Positions 1 through 10,174 of a DNA stretch of 64,000 bases are shown here, piece after piece; positions within the stretch are counted from its first letter, which is position 1, and the number at the start of each line of letters is the position of its first letter. A program made the translations under genes and the position numbers. Source of the DNA: Pseudomonas sp. Root71 (GTDB lineage: Bacteria > Pseudomonadota > Gammaproteobacteria > Pseudomonadales > Pseudomonadaceae). The notes under the pieces are model-generated. The model did not search any database. It saw only the letters and a program-made list of their open reading frames with translations, and had not been told where the DNA came from. The stretch lies in assembly GCF_001429045.1 (NCBI RefSeq), contig NZ_LMHY01000002.1, positions 1-64,000 of the forward strand. The letters are read 5' to 3'.

Positions 1-80
1 CATCCCGAACTCAGCAGTGAAACGATGCATCGCCGATGGTAGTGTGGGGTTTCCCCATGTGAGAGTAGGTCATCGTCAAG
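1..80 (+). rRNA. rrf: 5S ribosomal RNA, 3' part (left-truncated)
   Basis: The first 80 bases match the 3' two thirds of a gammaproteobacterial 5S rRNA, including the CCGAACTCAG segment near the start and the closing GTCATCGTCAAG strand that would pair with the missing 5' end. The molecule begins before the window. It is the last gene of an rRNA operon and is followed directly by a terminator. Confidence 0.95.
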
Positions 81-91
81 ATTAAATTCCG

Positions 92-127
92 AAACCCCAA
101 TTGCGAAAGCAGTTGGGGTTTTGTTTT
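92..127 (+). terminator. Rho-independent terminator of the rRNA operon
   Basis: AAACCCCAA and TTGGGGTTT form a stem around a short loop (about 92-119), followed by a T-rich run. It lies 11 bases after the 5S end and separates the rRNA operon from recC. Confidence 0.9.
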
Positions 128-235
128 TGTCCGCAGGAAAGTTCGCACAGCAACAACGAGCAGGTTCACGCTGTCACCGTCTCCCGACAATGCTAAGGTT
201 CGCCCCTGGCGTTTGTATTTTCCAAGGAAGCCTTT

Positions 236-3200
236 ATGCCGGACGCGACGTCCCTCAGTGCTGGTTTTATGGTGGTTCACGGCAACCGCCTGGACGAATT
301 GCGCAGCCTGGTGGTCAGCTGGATGCGGCGCTACCCGCTGGCTCCCCTGGAGAATGAAATCGCGTTGGTGCAAAGCAATGGCATTGCCCAATGGCTGAAG
401 CTGGCACTGGCGGAAGATGCTGAAGACGACGACATGGGAGGCTGCGGAATCGCTGCCGCCATCGACGTGCAGTTGCCCGGCAGCTTCATGTGGCAGCTCT
501 ATCGCATGGTCCTTGGCCGCGACGAAATCCCGGTCAATTCCCTGCTCGATAAAGCCCCGCTGACCTGGCGTCTGATGCGCCTGCTGCCGCAGTTGATCAA
601 CCAGCCGCACTTCGAGCCGCTGCAACGTTTCCTGACCCACGACACCGATCTGCGCAAACGTTATCAATTGGCTGAACGTCTGGCGGATCTGTTCGACCAA
701 TACCAGGTGTACCGAGCTGACTGGCTCGAAGACTGGGCGCAAGGTCGACATCAAACACGAAACGCCAGGGGCGAAACCAAACCCCTGACCCCGGCCAATT
801 GCTGGCAGGCTGAGCTATGGCGCGCCCTCTTGCTGGACGTGGGAGAAGAAGGCATGGCGCAAAGCCGTGCCGGCGTCCATCAGCGATTTGTCGAGCGCAT
901 CAATAACCTCGAAACAGCTCCCAAGGGATTACCCTCGCGAGTGATCGTTTTCGGGATTTCTTCGCTGCCTGCCCAAGCCCTGGAAGCACTGGCGGGACTG
1001 GCGCGATTCAGTCAGGTCCTGCTGTGCGTACACAACCCCTGTCGTCACCATTGGGCGGACATCGTCGCCGATAAAGACCTGCTGCGCCATCAATACAAGC
1101 GTCAGGCCCGCAAGAGCGGCATGCCGGTAGTCATCGATCCGCAAACCCTCCACCAACATGCTCACCCGCTGTTGGCCGCTTGGGGCAAGCAGGGGCGGGA
1201 CTACATCAACCTGCTCGACAGTTATGACGATCCCAGCAGCTATCGTTCGGCATTCCGCGACGGGCGCATCGACCTGTTCAGTGATGGTCTGCCGCTGAAC
1301 GTGCTCAACCAGTTGCAGGACGACATCCTCGAGTTGCGTCCCCTCAACGAGACTCGGGAGCATTGGCCGGCCATCGATCTTGAACAGGACGAATCGATCC
1401 GTTTTCACATCGCCCATAGCGCCCAGCGAGAAGTCGAGATCCTCCACGATCAGCTGCTAGCACGTTTCAGCTCCGACCCGACATTGCGGCCCCGGGACAT
1501 CATCGTCATGGTTCCGGACATCGACACCTACGCCCCGCATATTCGTGCCGTGTTTGGTCAGCTTGACCGCCAGGATCCGCGTTTCATTCCGTTTACCCTG
1601 GCGGACCAGGGCCAGCGCGGTCGTGATCCATTGCTGATTGCTGTGGAGCACTTGCTCAAGCTGCCTGACAGCCGATTCCCCGTCAGTGAGATTCTCGATC
1701 TGCTGGACGTCCCGGCACTGCGCGCTCGTTTTGGCGTTGAGGAGCGTGACCTGCCGACGCTGCACCGCTGGATCGAAGGTGCCGGCATTCGCTGGGGCAT
1801 GAATGCCGAGCAACGTGCCGGGCTCGGGTTGCCCAATGAACTGGAGCAAAACAGCTGGCGATTCGGCTTGCGACGGATGCTGCTCGGTTATGCCGTTGGC
1901 AGCGCCGATGCTTATGAGGGGATCGAACCCTACGACGAGATCGGTGGTCTGGACGCTGCGCTCATCGGTCCGCTGGTTGCGTTGCTCGACGCGCTGGAAG
2001 TGGCTCACCACGAGCTCTCTCAGCCAGCATCGCCGGGGCAATGGGGCTTGCGCTTGCAGGCTTTGGTGCAGTTGTTCTTCCTTGCCGGTAACGAACACGA
2101 TGACTACTTGCTGGCCCAACTCGAAGAGCTGCGCGAGACCTGGCTCGAGACCTGCGAGTCAGTCGGGTTGCAGGACGAGTTGCCGCTGACCGTCGTCCGC
2201 GAAGCCTGGCTTGCAGGTCTGGATCAGGGCCGTTTGTCCCAACGTTTTCTGGCCGGTGCGGTCAACTTCTGCACCTTGATGCCCATGCGCGCCATCCCGT
2301 TCAAACTGGTGTGCCTGCTGGGCATGAATGACGGCGATTATCCGCGCGCGCAACCGCCGCTGGATTTCGACCTGATGGGCAGTGATTACCGTCCGGGTGA
2401 CCGCTCCCGGCGCGAAGACGACCGCTACCTGCTACTGGAAGCCTTGCTGTCGGCAAGGGACCAGCTCTACATCAGTTGGGTGGGCCGTAGCATCCGCGAT
2501 AACAGCGAGCGGCCTGCCTCGGTGCTGATTGGCCAACTGCGTGACCACCTGGCCAGCGGTTGGCGATTGCTGCAAGGCGACGAGGATCTGCTGGAAGCCA
2601 TGACCCGGGAACACCCATTACAACCCTTCAGTGCTCGCTACTTTCACGACGGTGATGAGTCGTTCAGCTACGCCAGCGAATGGCAGGTGCTTCATCAGGC
2701 GGCAGAGCAACAGGCAAGCGCCGAAGTGCTCGCGCCCCACGTCCAGGACGAACCTCTGAGTCTCGGTCAGGTGCAGGATTTCCTGCGCAATCCGGTACGG
2801 CACTTTTTCAGCCAGCGGCTGAAGCTCTTCTTCGAGGCGGCAGAAGTGCCATTGGCCGATGAAGAGCCCTTTGTCCTGGATGCGTTACAGCGTTACAGCC
2901 TCAGTGACCGTTTGCTCGAAGCGGCGCTGGCAGATCCTGGAAATTCCGGGCAGGCACTGCAGGATCAGGCGAAACGTTTGCAGAACAGCGGGCTGCTGCC
3001 CATGGCCGGATTCGGTGAGTGCCTGCAACGCGAATTGATCGAGCCATTGCCTGACTTGCTGCAACGCCACCAACAGCTCCTGGCGTTGTGGCCAACCCCC
3101 CTCAGCAGCGCGTTGCCCGTCAGTCTTGAACTGCAGGGCCTGCACATCGAGGGCTGGCTCAGCGGTCTGCATCAGCGTGCTGATGGTGGTTTGTTGTCTG

Positions 3201-3685
3201 TCACAACGATCCCCAACAGTATCGGCTCGATCAAGTCGCGCAAATGGCATCGCCTGACCCGCCCATGGGTCAATCATTTGATGGCTTGTGCCAGTGGCAT
3301 GGCCTTGACCACCGCATTGGTGGCGAGCGACGACAGTCTGTTGCTCGGTCCACTGGAGCAGTCCACGGCGCGGACAATTCTCGGTGACCTGTTGATGGCC
3401 TGGCAGTCGGGTATGCGCCAGCCTCTGCCGATCGCGGTCAAGACAGCCTTCGCGTGGCTGGGGCAAACCGATCCGGTCAAAGCCCAAGCCGCTGCGCGCA
3501 AGGCCTATGAAGGGGATGGGCAGACGACGGACGGAGAGCGTCGCGAAAGCCCGGCACTCGCGCGCCAATTCGCCGATTACGATGCCTTGGTCGCCGACGA
3601 GACGTTCCCCCAGTGGTGTGACGCGCTCTATCGCCCGCTTCTTGAAGCACCCTGGCGTTCACTGTCCAGCGAGGAGTCGCGCTGA
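236..3685 (+). CDS. recC: Exodeoxyribonuclease V gamma subunit RecC
   Basis: This 1149-residue protein is the RecC subunit of the RecBCD helicase-nuclease, which processes double-strand DNA ends and recognises Chi-type sites. The N terminus has the family hallmark VVHGNRLDEL (residues 13-22), then LVQSNGIAQWL (44-54), matching the E. coli RecC start. Length fits the family (E. coli 1122). An AAGGAAG ribosome site precedes the ATG at 236; Met12 is a possible alternative start. The stop shares one base with the recB start (TGATG at 3683-3687), so recC, recB and recD are translationally linked. RecC is an inactive helicase/nuclease fold, so no Walker motif is expected and I see none. Confidence 0.97.
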   Translation: MPDATSLSAGFMVVHGNRLDELRSLVVSWMRRYPLAPLENEIALVQSNGIAQWLKLALAEDAEDDDMGGCGIAAAIDVQLPGSFMWQLYRMVLGRDEIPVNSLLDKAPLTWRLMRLLPQLINQPHFEPLQRFLTHDTDLRKRYQLAERLADLFDQYQVYRADWLEDWAQGRHQTRNARGETKPLTPANCWQAELWRALLLDVGEEGMAQSRAGVHQRFVERINNLETAPKGLPSRVIVFGISSLPAQALEALAGLARFSQVLLCVHNPCRHHWADIVADKDLLRHQYKRQARKSGMPVVIDPQTLHQHAHPLLAAWGKQGRDYINLLDSYDDPSSYRSAFRDGRIDLFSDGLPLNVLNQLQDDILELRPLNETREHWPAIDLEQDESIRFHIAHSAQREVEILHDQLLARFSSDPTLRPRDIIVMVPDIDTYAPHIRAVFGQLDRQDPRFIPFTLADQGQRGRDPLLIAVEHLLKLPDSRFPVSEILDLLDVPALRARFGVEERDLPTLHRWIEGAGIRWGMNAEQRAGLGLPNELEQNSWRFGLRRMLLGYAVGSADAYEGIEPYDEIGGLDAALIGPLVALLDALEVAHHELSQPASPGQWGLRLQALVQLFFLAGNEHDDYLLAQLEELRETWLETCESVGLQDELPLTVVREAWLAGLDQGRLSQRFLAGAVNFCTLMPMRAIPFKLVCLLGMNDGDYPRAQPPLDFDLMGSDYRPGDRSRREDDRYLLLEALLSARDQLYISWVGRSIRDNSERPASVLIGQLRDHLASGWRLLQGDEDLLEAMTREHPLQPFSARYFHDGDESFSYASEWQVLHQAAEQQASAEVLAPHVQDEPLSLGQVQDFLRNPVRHFFSQRLKLFFEAAEVPLADEEPFVLDALQRYSLSDRLLEAALADPGNSGQALQDQAKRLQNSGLLPMAGFGECLQRELIEPLPDLLQRHQQLLALWPTPLSSALPVSLELQGLHIEGWLSGLHQRADGGLLSVTTIPNSIGSIKSRKWHRLTRPWVNHLMACASGMALTTALVASDDSLLLGPLEQSTARTILGDLLMAWQSGMRQPLPIAVKTAFAWLGQTDPVKAQAAARKAYEGDGQTTDGERRESPALARQFADYDALVADETFPQWCDALYRPLLEAPWRSLSSEESR

Positions 3686-6600
3686 TGAGCACGAAGACAC
3701 CGCTGGCCCTGGCATTCCCGCTGCGCGGCAGCCAACTGATCGAAGCCAGCGCCGGGACCGGCAAGACGTTCACCATTTCCGCGTTGTACCTGCGCCTGGT
3801 GCTGGGCAATGGCGGGGAGGACAGTGGTTTCGGACGAGAACTGTTGCCGCCGCAGATCCTCGTCGTGACCTTCACCGACGCCGCGACCAAAGAGCTGCGC
3901 GAACGCATCCGCACGCGGCTCGCCGAGGCCGCACGCTATTTCCGCGATGAAACCCCGGCCCCCGACAGCCTGATTGCCGAGTTGCGTGATCAGTACCTGC
4001 CCGAGCAATGGCCCGGCTGCGCAAACCGCCTGGATATCGCCGCCCAGTGGATGGACGAGGCAGCGGTGTCGACCATCCACAGTTGGTGCCAGCGTATGTT
4101 GCGCGAGCACGCATTCGACAGCGGCAGCCTGTTTACCCAGACCCTGGAAACCGACCACAGCGACTTGCTGGGGGAGGTCCTGCGCGATTACTGGCGGCTG
4201 TTCTGTTACCCGATGCAAGGTGACGCCTTGAATTGGGTGCGCGGCAATTGGGGCGGGCCGGCGGCGCTGCTGCCGCGGATTCGTGCGCTGTTCGCCAGCG
4301 AGCGGGATGCGCATGAAGGGAAAGAACCCGCCGAAGTGATTTCGCAATGCCTGCAAGAACGACGGACGGCCCTGATCGAACTCAAGAAACCCTGGCTGCA
4401 GTGGGCGGACGAGTTGCTTGTCATCTGTCACCAGGGCGTTGCCACCAAGGCTGTCGACGGTCGCAAGATGCAGGCACGCTATTTCGAGCCCTGGTTTGAA
4501 AAGATCAAAGCCTGGGCCGAAGATGAATCCCTCGAGCAACTGGATATCGGCACTGGCTTCACTCGCCTGACCCCGGACGGCATGGCTGAAGCCTGGAAGG
4601 GTGAGGCGCCTCGACATCCGGGGCTCGATGCGATGGCCGGACTCAAGGCCTGTCTCGATGGGCTGCCAACGCCTGATGCCGCCGTACTGCAACATGCGGC
4701 CCGCTGGGTCGGGGCGCGATTCGAGGAAGAGAAGCGCCGCCGCGCGGAAATGGGTTTCGACGACATGTTGCTGCGCCTTGATGCGGCCTTGCAGTCCGAT
4801 GGCGGCGAACGCCTGGCAACCCTGATTCGTGAACAGTTTCCGGTCGCCCTGATCGATGAGTTCCAGGACACCGACCCGGTGCAATACCGAATCTTCGAGA
4901 GCATCTATCGCATTGAAGAGAACAGCCCCGAGTGTGGCCTGTTCCTGATCGGCGACCCGAAACAGGCGATCTACGCTTTTCGCGGTGCGGACATCCATAC
5001 CTACCTGCGCGCCCGCCAGGCCACCACCGGCCGCCTGCACACCCTGGGCACCAACTTCCGCTCAAGCCATGGCATGGTCAACGCGGTGAACCATGTGTTC
5101 GAGCGCGCCGAGGCACGGGAGTCGGGCCGCGGCGCTTTCCTCTTCCGACAGAAGAATGGCGACAACCCGGTTCCTTTCACGCCGGTTGCCTCCCAGGGTC
5201 GCAAAGAAGTCTTGCGCATCAATGACCAGGCAATCCCGGCCTTGAACATCTGGCACTTGCCGGCCGAACAACCGTTGTCCGGTGCGGTGTACCGGCAACA
5301 CCTGGCGGCTGCCTGCGCCAGTGAAATCACGGCGTTGCTCAATGGCGGGCAGCAGGGGCATGCGGGGTTCTCCCAGGACGGCAAGGCCTTCAGGGGCCTG
5401 CTGCCGGCGGACATCGCCATCCTGGTACGCGATGGCAAGGAGGCGCAGGCGGTTCGTGCGCAATTGGCCGCCCGTGGCGTGCGCAGTGTTTACCTGTCGG
5501 ACAAGGACTCGGTGTTCGCCGCCCAGGAGGCGCATGACGTGCTGACCTGGCTCAAGGCCTGCGCCGAGCCGGATGTCGAGCGACCGCTGCGGGCCGCGTT
5601 GGCCAGCATCACGTTGAACCTTTCGCTGACTGAGCTGGAGCGACTGAATCAGGACGAGTTGGCCTGGGAATCCCGGGTCATGCAGTTCCGTGGCTATCGC
5701 GAAGTATGGCGCAAGCAGGGCGTACTGCCGATGCTGCGACGCCTGCTGCACGACTTCCGCCTGCCCCAGGCGCTGATCGCCCGCAGTGACGGCGAACGCG
5801 TGTTGACCAACCTTCTGCACCTTTTCGAACTGCTGCAACAAGCCGCCGCGGAGCTTGATGGCGAGCAAGCCCTGATCCGGCATTTGTCCGAGCATCTGGC
5901 GTTGTCCGGGCAGGCTGGCGAAGAGCAGATCCTGCGTCTGGAAAGTGATGAGCAATTGGTCAAGGTCGTGACCATTCACAAGTCCAAGGGCCTTGAATAC
6001 CCCTTGGTGTTTCTGCCGTTCATTTGCTCGGCGAAACCGGTGGATGGCAGCCGCCTGCCGTTGCACTACCACGATGAATCCGGCAATGCCCAGGTCACGT
6101 TGAAACCGACGGCAGAATTGATTGCCCTGGCTGACGATGAGCGTCTGGCCGAGGATCTTCGCTTGCTCTATGTCGCCCTGACCCGGGCGCAACACGCCTG
6201 CTGGCTGGGGGTGGCCGACCTCAAGCGCGGCAACAACAATGGCTCGGTGCTGCATCTGTCGGCATTGGGTTATCTGCTGGGCGGCGGTGCGCCTTTGGCC
6301 GATTCCCCGGCGTTGCAGCTTTGGTTGCGGGACCTGCAACAGGACTGCCCGGCGCTGGCGTATGCCGAGATGCCTGAAGCGACAGCGGAGCATTACCAGC
6401 CACCGCAAAACGACGCAGCGCTGCTGGTTCCGCTGGTTCCGAAACGCAAGGCCAGTGAAAACTGGTGGATCGCTTCCTACAGCGCCTTGCGCATTGGCGA
6501 CACCCTGAGTGTCGGCACCGACGAGGCGCCGGAGAGCCCGCAGGCGCAAAAACTGTTCGATGATGAACGCCTCGACCCGCAGGCCCCTCGGGAAGTGGTG

Positions 6601-7374
6601 GCCGGTGGTGGCGATATCCATCACTTCCCGCGCGGCCCGAACCCCGGCACTTTCCTCCATGGCTTGCTCGAATGGGCGGGGGGCGAAGGTTTTGATGCGG
6701 CACCACAGGAGGTGATCGACGCCATTGCCCGTCGCTGCAACCGTCGAGGCTGGGAGGGCTGGATCAGCACCTTGAGTGACTGGCTGCAGCATCTGCTCAA
6801 GTCGCCGTTGCAACTGGGCGGCGGACAGGCACCGGTGATATTTGGCCAGTTGACGCAGTACCAGGTCGAGATGGAGTTCTGGTTCGCCAGCCATAAGGTC
6901 GATGTGCTCAAGCTCGATGCGCTGGTGTGCCAATACACCCATAACGGCGTGGCCCGGGTGGCCGCGGAACCGGTGTTGCTCAACGGCATGTTCAAGGGCT
7001 TTATCGACCTGACGTTCGAACATGACGGCCGCTATTACGTGGCCGACTACAAATCCAACTGGCTCGGCGTCGATGATGCGGCCTACACCGCGCAGGCCAT
7101 GGAGCAATCGATTCTCGACAACCGTTATGACCTGCAATACGTGTTGTACCTGTTGGCCCTGCACCGCCAACTCAAGGCGCGGCTCGCCGATTACGACTAC
7201 GACCGGCATGTCGGCGGTGCGTTGTACCTGTTTTTGCGCGGTACGCGCGCGGCCAGCCAGGGGGTGTTTTTCGCCCGGCCGCCAAGAGAGCTGATCGAAC
7301 GCCTGGACAGGCTGTTCCAGGGCAAGCCAGAACCCAAGGCCGAGCCCGCATGGGAACAGGGAGTACTGTTATGA
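3685..7374 (+). CDS. recB: Exodeoxyribonuclease V beta subunit RecB (helicase-nuclease)
   Basis: This 1229-residue protein is the 3'-5' helicase and only nuclease subunit of RecBCD. The SF1/UvrD Walker A ASAGTGKT is at residues 21-28 and the Walker B-type LIDEFQDTDP lies in the first half. TIHKSKGLEYP and LYVALTRAQ are late helicase motifs. The C-terminal nuclease domain has D1108 (GFIDL) and D1121/K1123 (ADYKSN). Their spacing equals that of E. coli D1067, D1080 and K1082, so the nuclease looks intact. The gene overlaps recC by one base and recD by four (ATGA at 7371-7374). Confidence 0.98.
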   Translation: MSTKTPLALAFPLRGSQLIEASAGTGKTFTISALYLRLVLGNGGEDSGFGRELLPPQILVVTFTDAATKELRERIRTRLAEAARYFRDETPAPDSLIAELRDQYLPEQWPGCANRLDIAAQWMDEAAVSTIHSWCQRMLREHAFDSGSLFTQTLETDHSDLLGEVLRDYWRLFCYPMQGDALNWVRGNWGGPAALLPRIRALFASERDAHEGKEPAEVISQCLQERRTALIELKKPWLQWADELLVICHQGVATKAVDGRKMQARYFEPWFEKIKAWAEDESLEQLDIGTGFTRLTPDGMAEAWKGEAPRHPGLDAMAGLKACLDGLPTPDAAVLQHAARWVGARFEEEKRRRAEMGFDDMLLRLDAALQSDGGERLATLIREQFPVALIDEFQDTDPVQYRIFESIYRIEENSPECGLFLIGDPKQAIYAFRGADIHTYLRARQATTGRLHTLGTNFRSSHGMVNAVNHVFERAEARESGRGAFLFRQKNGDNPVPFTPVASQGRKEVLRINDQAIPALNIWHLPAEQPLSGAVYRQHLAAACASEITALLNGGQQGHAGFSQDGKAFRGLLPADIAILVRDGKEAQAVRAQLAARGVRSVYLSDKDSVFAAQEAHDVLTWLKACAEPDVERPLRAALASITLNLSLTELERLNQDELAWESRVMQFRGYREVWRKQGVLPMLRRLLHDFRLPQALIARSDGERVLTNLLHLFELLQQAAAELDGEQALIRHLSEHLALSGQAGEEQILRLESDEQLVKVVTIHKSKGLEYPLVFLPFICSAKPVDGSRLPLHYHDESGNAQVTLKPTAELIALADDERLAEDLRLLYVALTRAQHACWLGVADLKRGNNNGSVLHLSALGYLLGGGAPLADSPALQLWLRDLQQDCPALAYAEMPEATAEHYQPPQNDAALLVPLVPKRKASENWWIASYSALRIGDTLSVGTDEAPESPQAQKLFDDERLDPQAPREVVAGGGDIHHFPRGPNPGTFLHGLLEWAGGEGFDAAPQEVIDAIARRCNRRGWEGWISTLSDWLQHLLKSPLQLGGGQAPVIFGQLTQYQVEMEFWFASHKVDVLKLDALVCQYTHNGVARVAAEPVLLNGMFKGFIDLTFEHDGRYYVADYKSNWLGVDDAAYTAQAMEQSILDNRYDLQYVLYLLALHRQLKARLADYDYDRHVGGALYLFLRGTRAASQGVFFARPPRELIERLDRLFQGKPEPKAEPAWEQGVLL

Positions 7375-9479
7375 GTCGCACATTCGCCGATTTGTTGCCC
7401 ACATCGCTGGCAGCCGAAAGCCTGGCCGATCTGGTGCCGCTGAGTCGTGCCGACGACTTGCTGTTATTGCTCACGCGTTGGGTCGAGCGTGGCTGGTTGC
7501 GCGCGCTGGACAAAGCCTTTGTGGCGTTTCTGCATGAGCTGGCCCCAGAGGATGATCCGCTGGTGTTGCTGGCAGCCGCGCTGACCAGCCACCAGTTGGG
7601 CCACGGGCATGTCTGCCTCGACCTGTTCGAGACGCTGAAAGAACCGGACTTCGCCCTGTCGCTGCCACCCGAAGGTGACGTGCAAGGCGGCGCGATGCTG
7701 CTGCCCTCGCAATTGCTGGGATCGCTGGACGGCGCTCATTGGTGCAAGGTGCTGGCCGCCAGCAACCTGGTCGCGCTGGCCGCTGACAGTCGTGACAACG
7801 TGCGCGACCGGCCTTTGGTGTTATCGGGCAAACGCTTGTACCTGCGCCGCTATTGGGCCTACGAGCGGCGGATCGACGTTTCCTTGCGCGAGCGTCTGAC
7901 GGAACACGAATCCACGCCGAGCGACCTGCTCCAGCGCCTCACCGGTTTGTTTGGTCCAGCCCGGCCGGGTGAAGTGATCGACTGGCAGAAGCTGGCCTGC
8001 GCCCTGGCGACACGCAGTGCCTTCAGCATCGTCACGGGGGGGCCGGGAACCGGCAAGACCACCACCGTCGTACGCTTGCTGGCGTTGCTCCAGGCGCCGG
8101 CGGTCGAGGCCGGCATGCCCCTGCGCATTCGCCTCGCCGCGCCTACCGGCAAGGCCGCGGCGCGTCTGACCGAATCCATCAGCCAGCAGGTCCGGACCTT
8201 GAAGGTCACGGAGGACGTTCGGGAAAAGATCCCCTCCGACGTCACCACCGTTCACCGCCTGCTCGGCAGCCGGCCCGGGACTCGTCATTTCCGTCATCAC
8301 GCGGGCAATCGCCTGCCGCTGGATGTGTTGGTGGTGGACGAGGCCTCGATGATCGACCTGGAAATGATGGCCAACCTGCTCGATGCCTTGCCGCCCCATG
8401 CGCGCCTCGTGCTGTTGGGGGACAAGGACCAATTGGCGTCGGTAGAGGCCGGTGCGGTATTGGGGGATCTGTGTCGCGACGCGGAGGCTGGCTGGTACAG
8501 CCCGCAGACACGCCGGTGGCTGGAAGCCGTCAGTGGCGAAAACCTGCAGGCCAGCGGATTGCAGGAGGATGCGCAGGGCACTCATCCATTGGCTCAACAG
8601 GTCGTGATGTTGCGCCATTCCCGGCGATTCGGTGAAGGCAGTGGCATTGGCCAACTGGCTCGCTGGGTCAACCAGCAGCAACCCGATGAAGCCCGCAAGT
8701 TGTTGTCGGCGCGAAGCCATGACGATGTGCATTGCCTGTCCCTCAAGGGGGAGCAGGATCGGGCCCTGGAACGCTTGCTTCTCGACGGCCACGGTGAGGG
8801 GCCGCAGGGTTATCGACATTACCTGAGCGTGCTGCGCAATCAGCGACCGCCACTGGACAGCCCGCTGGAAGATTCACGCTGGATTGATTGGGCTCGACAA
8901 GTGTTGCAGGCCTTTGACGCATTCCAGTTGTTATGTGCCGTGCGCAAGGGGCCATGGGGTGTCGAGGGCTTGAACCAGCGGGTGACGGAGGCATTGCTCA
9001 GGGCGCGCCTGATCGACAGCGACCAGCAGTGGTACGAAGGTCGCCCTGTGCTGATGACCCGCAACGATTACGGGCTAGGGTTGATGAACGGCGATATCGG
9101 CATCGCCCTCAAGCTCCCGGAGCAGGAAGGCCAGGGGACTGGAAGGCAGGTTCTGCGTGTGGCATTCCCACGCAATGATGGCCAGGGTGGCGTGCGATTT
9201 GTCCTGCCCAGCCGCCTGAATGATGTCGAAACCGTGTACGCCATGACCGTGCATAAATCCCAGGGCTCGGAGTTCGCGCATACCGCGTTGATTCTTCCCG
9301 ATGCCTTGAATCCGGTACTCACCAAGGAATTGATCTACACCGGCATTACCCGGGCCAAGGACTGGTTCACCTTGATCGAGTCCCGTGCGGGGGTGTTTGA
9401 AGAGGCGGTGAAACGCCGGGTCAAACGCTTGAGCGGGCTGATGCTGGAGCTCAAGGACGGCAGCGAGCCGACAGGCTGA
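7371..9479 (+). CDS. recD: Exodeoxyribonuclease V alpha subunit RecD
   Basis: This 702-residue protein is the 5'-3' SF1B helicase of RecBCD. Walker A GGPGTGKTTT is at residues 223-232, a DEAS box follows (VVDEASMID), and the C-terminal UvrD-like motif VYAMTVHKSQGSEF plus YTGITRAKDW closes the motor domain. I chose the ATG at 7371 because it gives the ATGA overlap with the recB stop; an upstream ATG at 7350 in the same frame would lie inside recB without its own ribosome site. It is the last gene of recCBD. E. coli has ptrA between recC and recB; here the three genes are adjacent. Confidence 0.97.
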   Translation: MSRTFADLLPTSLAAESLADLVPLSRADDLLLLLTRWVERGWLRALDKAFVAFLHELAPEDDPLVLLAAALTSHQLGHGHVCLDLFETLKEPDFALSLPPEGDVQGGAMLLPSQLLGSLDGAHWCKVLAASNLVALAADSRDNVRDRPLVLSGKRLYLRRYWAYERRIDVSLRERLTEHESTPSDLLQRLTGLFGPARPGEVIDWQKLACALATRSAFSIVTGGPGTGKTTTVVRLLALLQAPAVEAGMPLRIRLAAPTGKAAARLTESISQQVRTLKVTEDVREKIPSDVTTVHRLLGSRPGTRHFRHHAGNRLPLDVLVVDEASMIDLEMMANLLDALPPHARLVLLGDKDQLASVEAGAVLGDLCRDAEAGWYSPQTRRWLEAVSGENLQASGLQEDAQGTHPLAQQVVMLRHSRRFGEGSGIGQLARWVNQQQPDEARKLLSARSHDDVHCLSLKGEQDRALERLLLDGHGEGPQGYRHYLSVLRNQRPPLDSPLEDSRWIDWARQVLQAFDAFQLLCAVRKGPWGVEGLNQRVTEALLRARLIDSDQQWYEGRPVLMTRNDYGLGLMNGDIGIALKLPEQEGQGTGRQVLRVAFPRNDGQGGVRFVLPSRLNDVETVYAMTVHKSQGSEFAHTALILPDALNPVLTKELIYTGITRAKDWFTLIESRAGVFEEAVKRRVKRLSGLMLELKDGSEPTG

Positions 9480-9598
9480 AAGGTCAGTAACAGGCTGTAG
9501 GAAAATGTCCGAGGCTGCGTAGTACGTGGCCTCGCTGGCATTTCCTCGCTGTGCTATCGTTGCGGCATCATTTCGCTACGGTCAAAGAGTATCCCTGC

Positions 9599-10174
9599 AT
9601 GAAGGTGGCTGTCAGGACGACAGAGTGCGTCGTTGGCTGTAGAAAAGCGCTGCTTGCCATCCTTCTTTGTCTGCTGGCCAGCGTCGTTTTCGCTCAATCG
9701 CAAGCCCCGGTGGGCATGGCGGACCAACGTGCCAAAGCGGTTACCCAGGTAGTCCTCGGAATCCTCAGCTATGCCCGCTGGCCCGTCGAGCCTTTGCTGC
9801 TGCGCTTGTGCCTGGTCGGCCCTACCGAATACACCGACGACCTGGTCAAAGGCACGACCCAGGCGACCGGTCGACCTGTCGCGGTGCAGCGTTTGTTGGC
9901 CGACAACCCTTCGATTGTCAGTGACTGCGATGCGGTTTATATCGGCAAGCTGACCGGCGTAGAACGCAGCCGATTGTTTGCCGCGTTGATCGGGCATCCG
10001 GTGTTGAGCATCAGTGAGAGCGACGAGCAATGCACCGTCGGCAGTCTGTTTTGCTTGCGGGTCAGCGACGAGCAGGTGTCGTTCGAGGTCAATCTCGACT
10101 CTGTCGCCCGCAGCGGCGTACGCATTCATCCGAGCGTGCTGCAACTGTCCCGTCGCAAACCGGCGGCGCCATGA
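9599..10174 (+). CDS. yfiR: YfiR periplasmic repressor of the diguanylate cyclase YfiN
   Basis: This 191-residue exported protein has a signal peptide (hydrophobic ALLAILLCLLASVVFA, cleavage near AQSQA). It matches the YfiR/DUF4154 family, whose members hold the inner-membrane cyclase YfiN inactive and release it on redox or envelope stress. Cysteines in the mature part (LRLCLV, DCDAV, DEQC, LFCLR) fit the disulfide-controlled YfiR of P. aeruginosa. Start ATG 9599 is preferred over an in-frame GTG at 9551 because it gives a clean signal peptide and the usual family length (about 190). The stop overlaps the yfiN start (ATGA at 10171-10174). Confidence 0.93.
   Translation: MKVAVRTTECVVGCRKALLAILLCLLASVVFAQSQAPVGMADQRAKAVTQVVLGILSYARWPVEPLLLRLCLVGPTEYTDDLVKGTTQATGRPVAVQRLLADNPSIVSDCDAVYIGKLTGVERSRLFAALIGHPVLSISESDEQCTVGSLFCLRVSDEQVSFEVNLDSVARSGVRIHPSVLQLSRRKPAAP

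Noticed and set aside
5062-7209. 715-codon open frame on the minus strand inside recB
   Set aside because: It lies wholly opposite an intact recB with all motifs; long antisense frames are common in GC-rich DNA.
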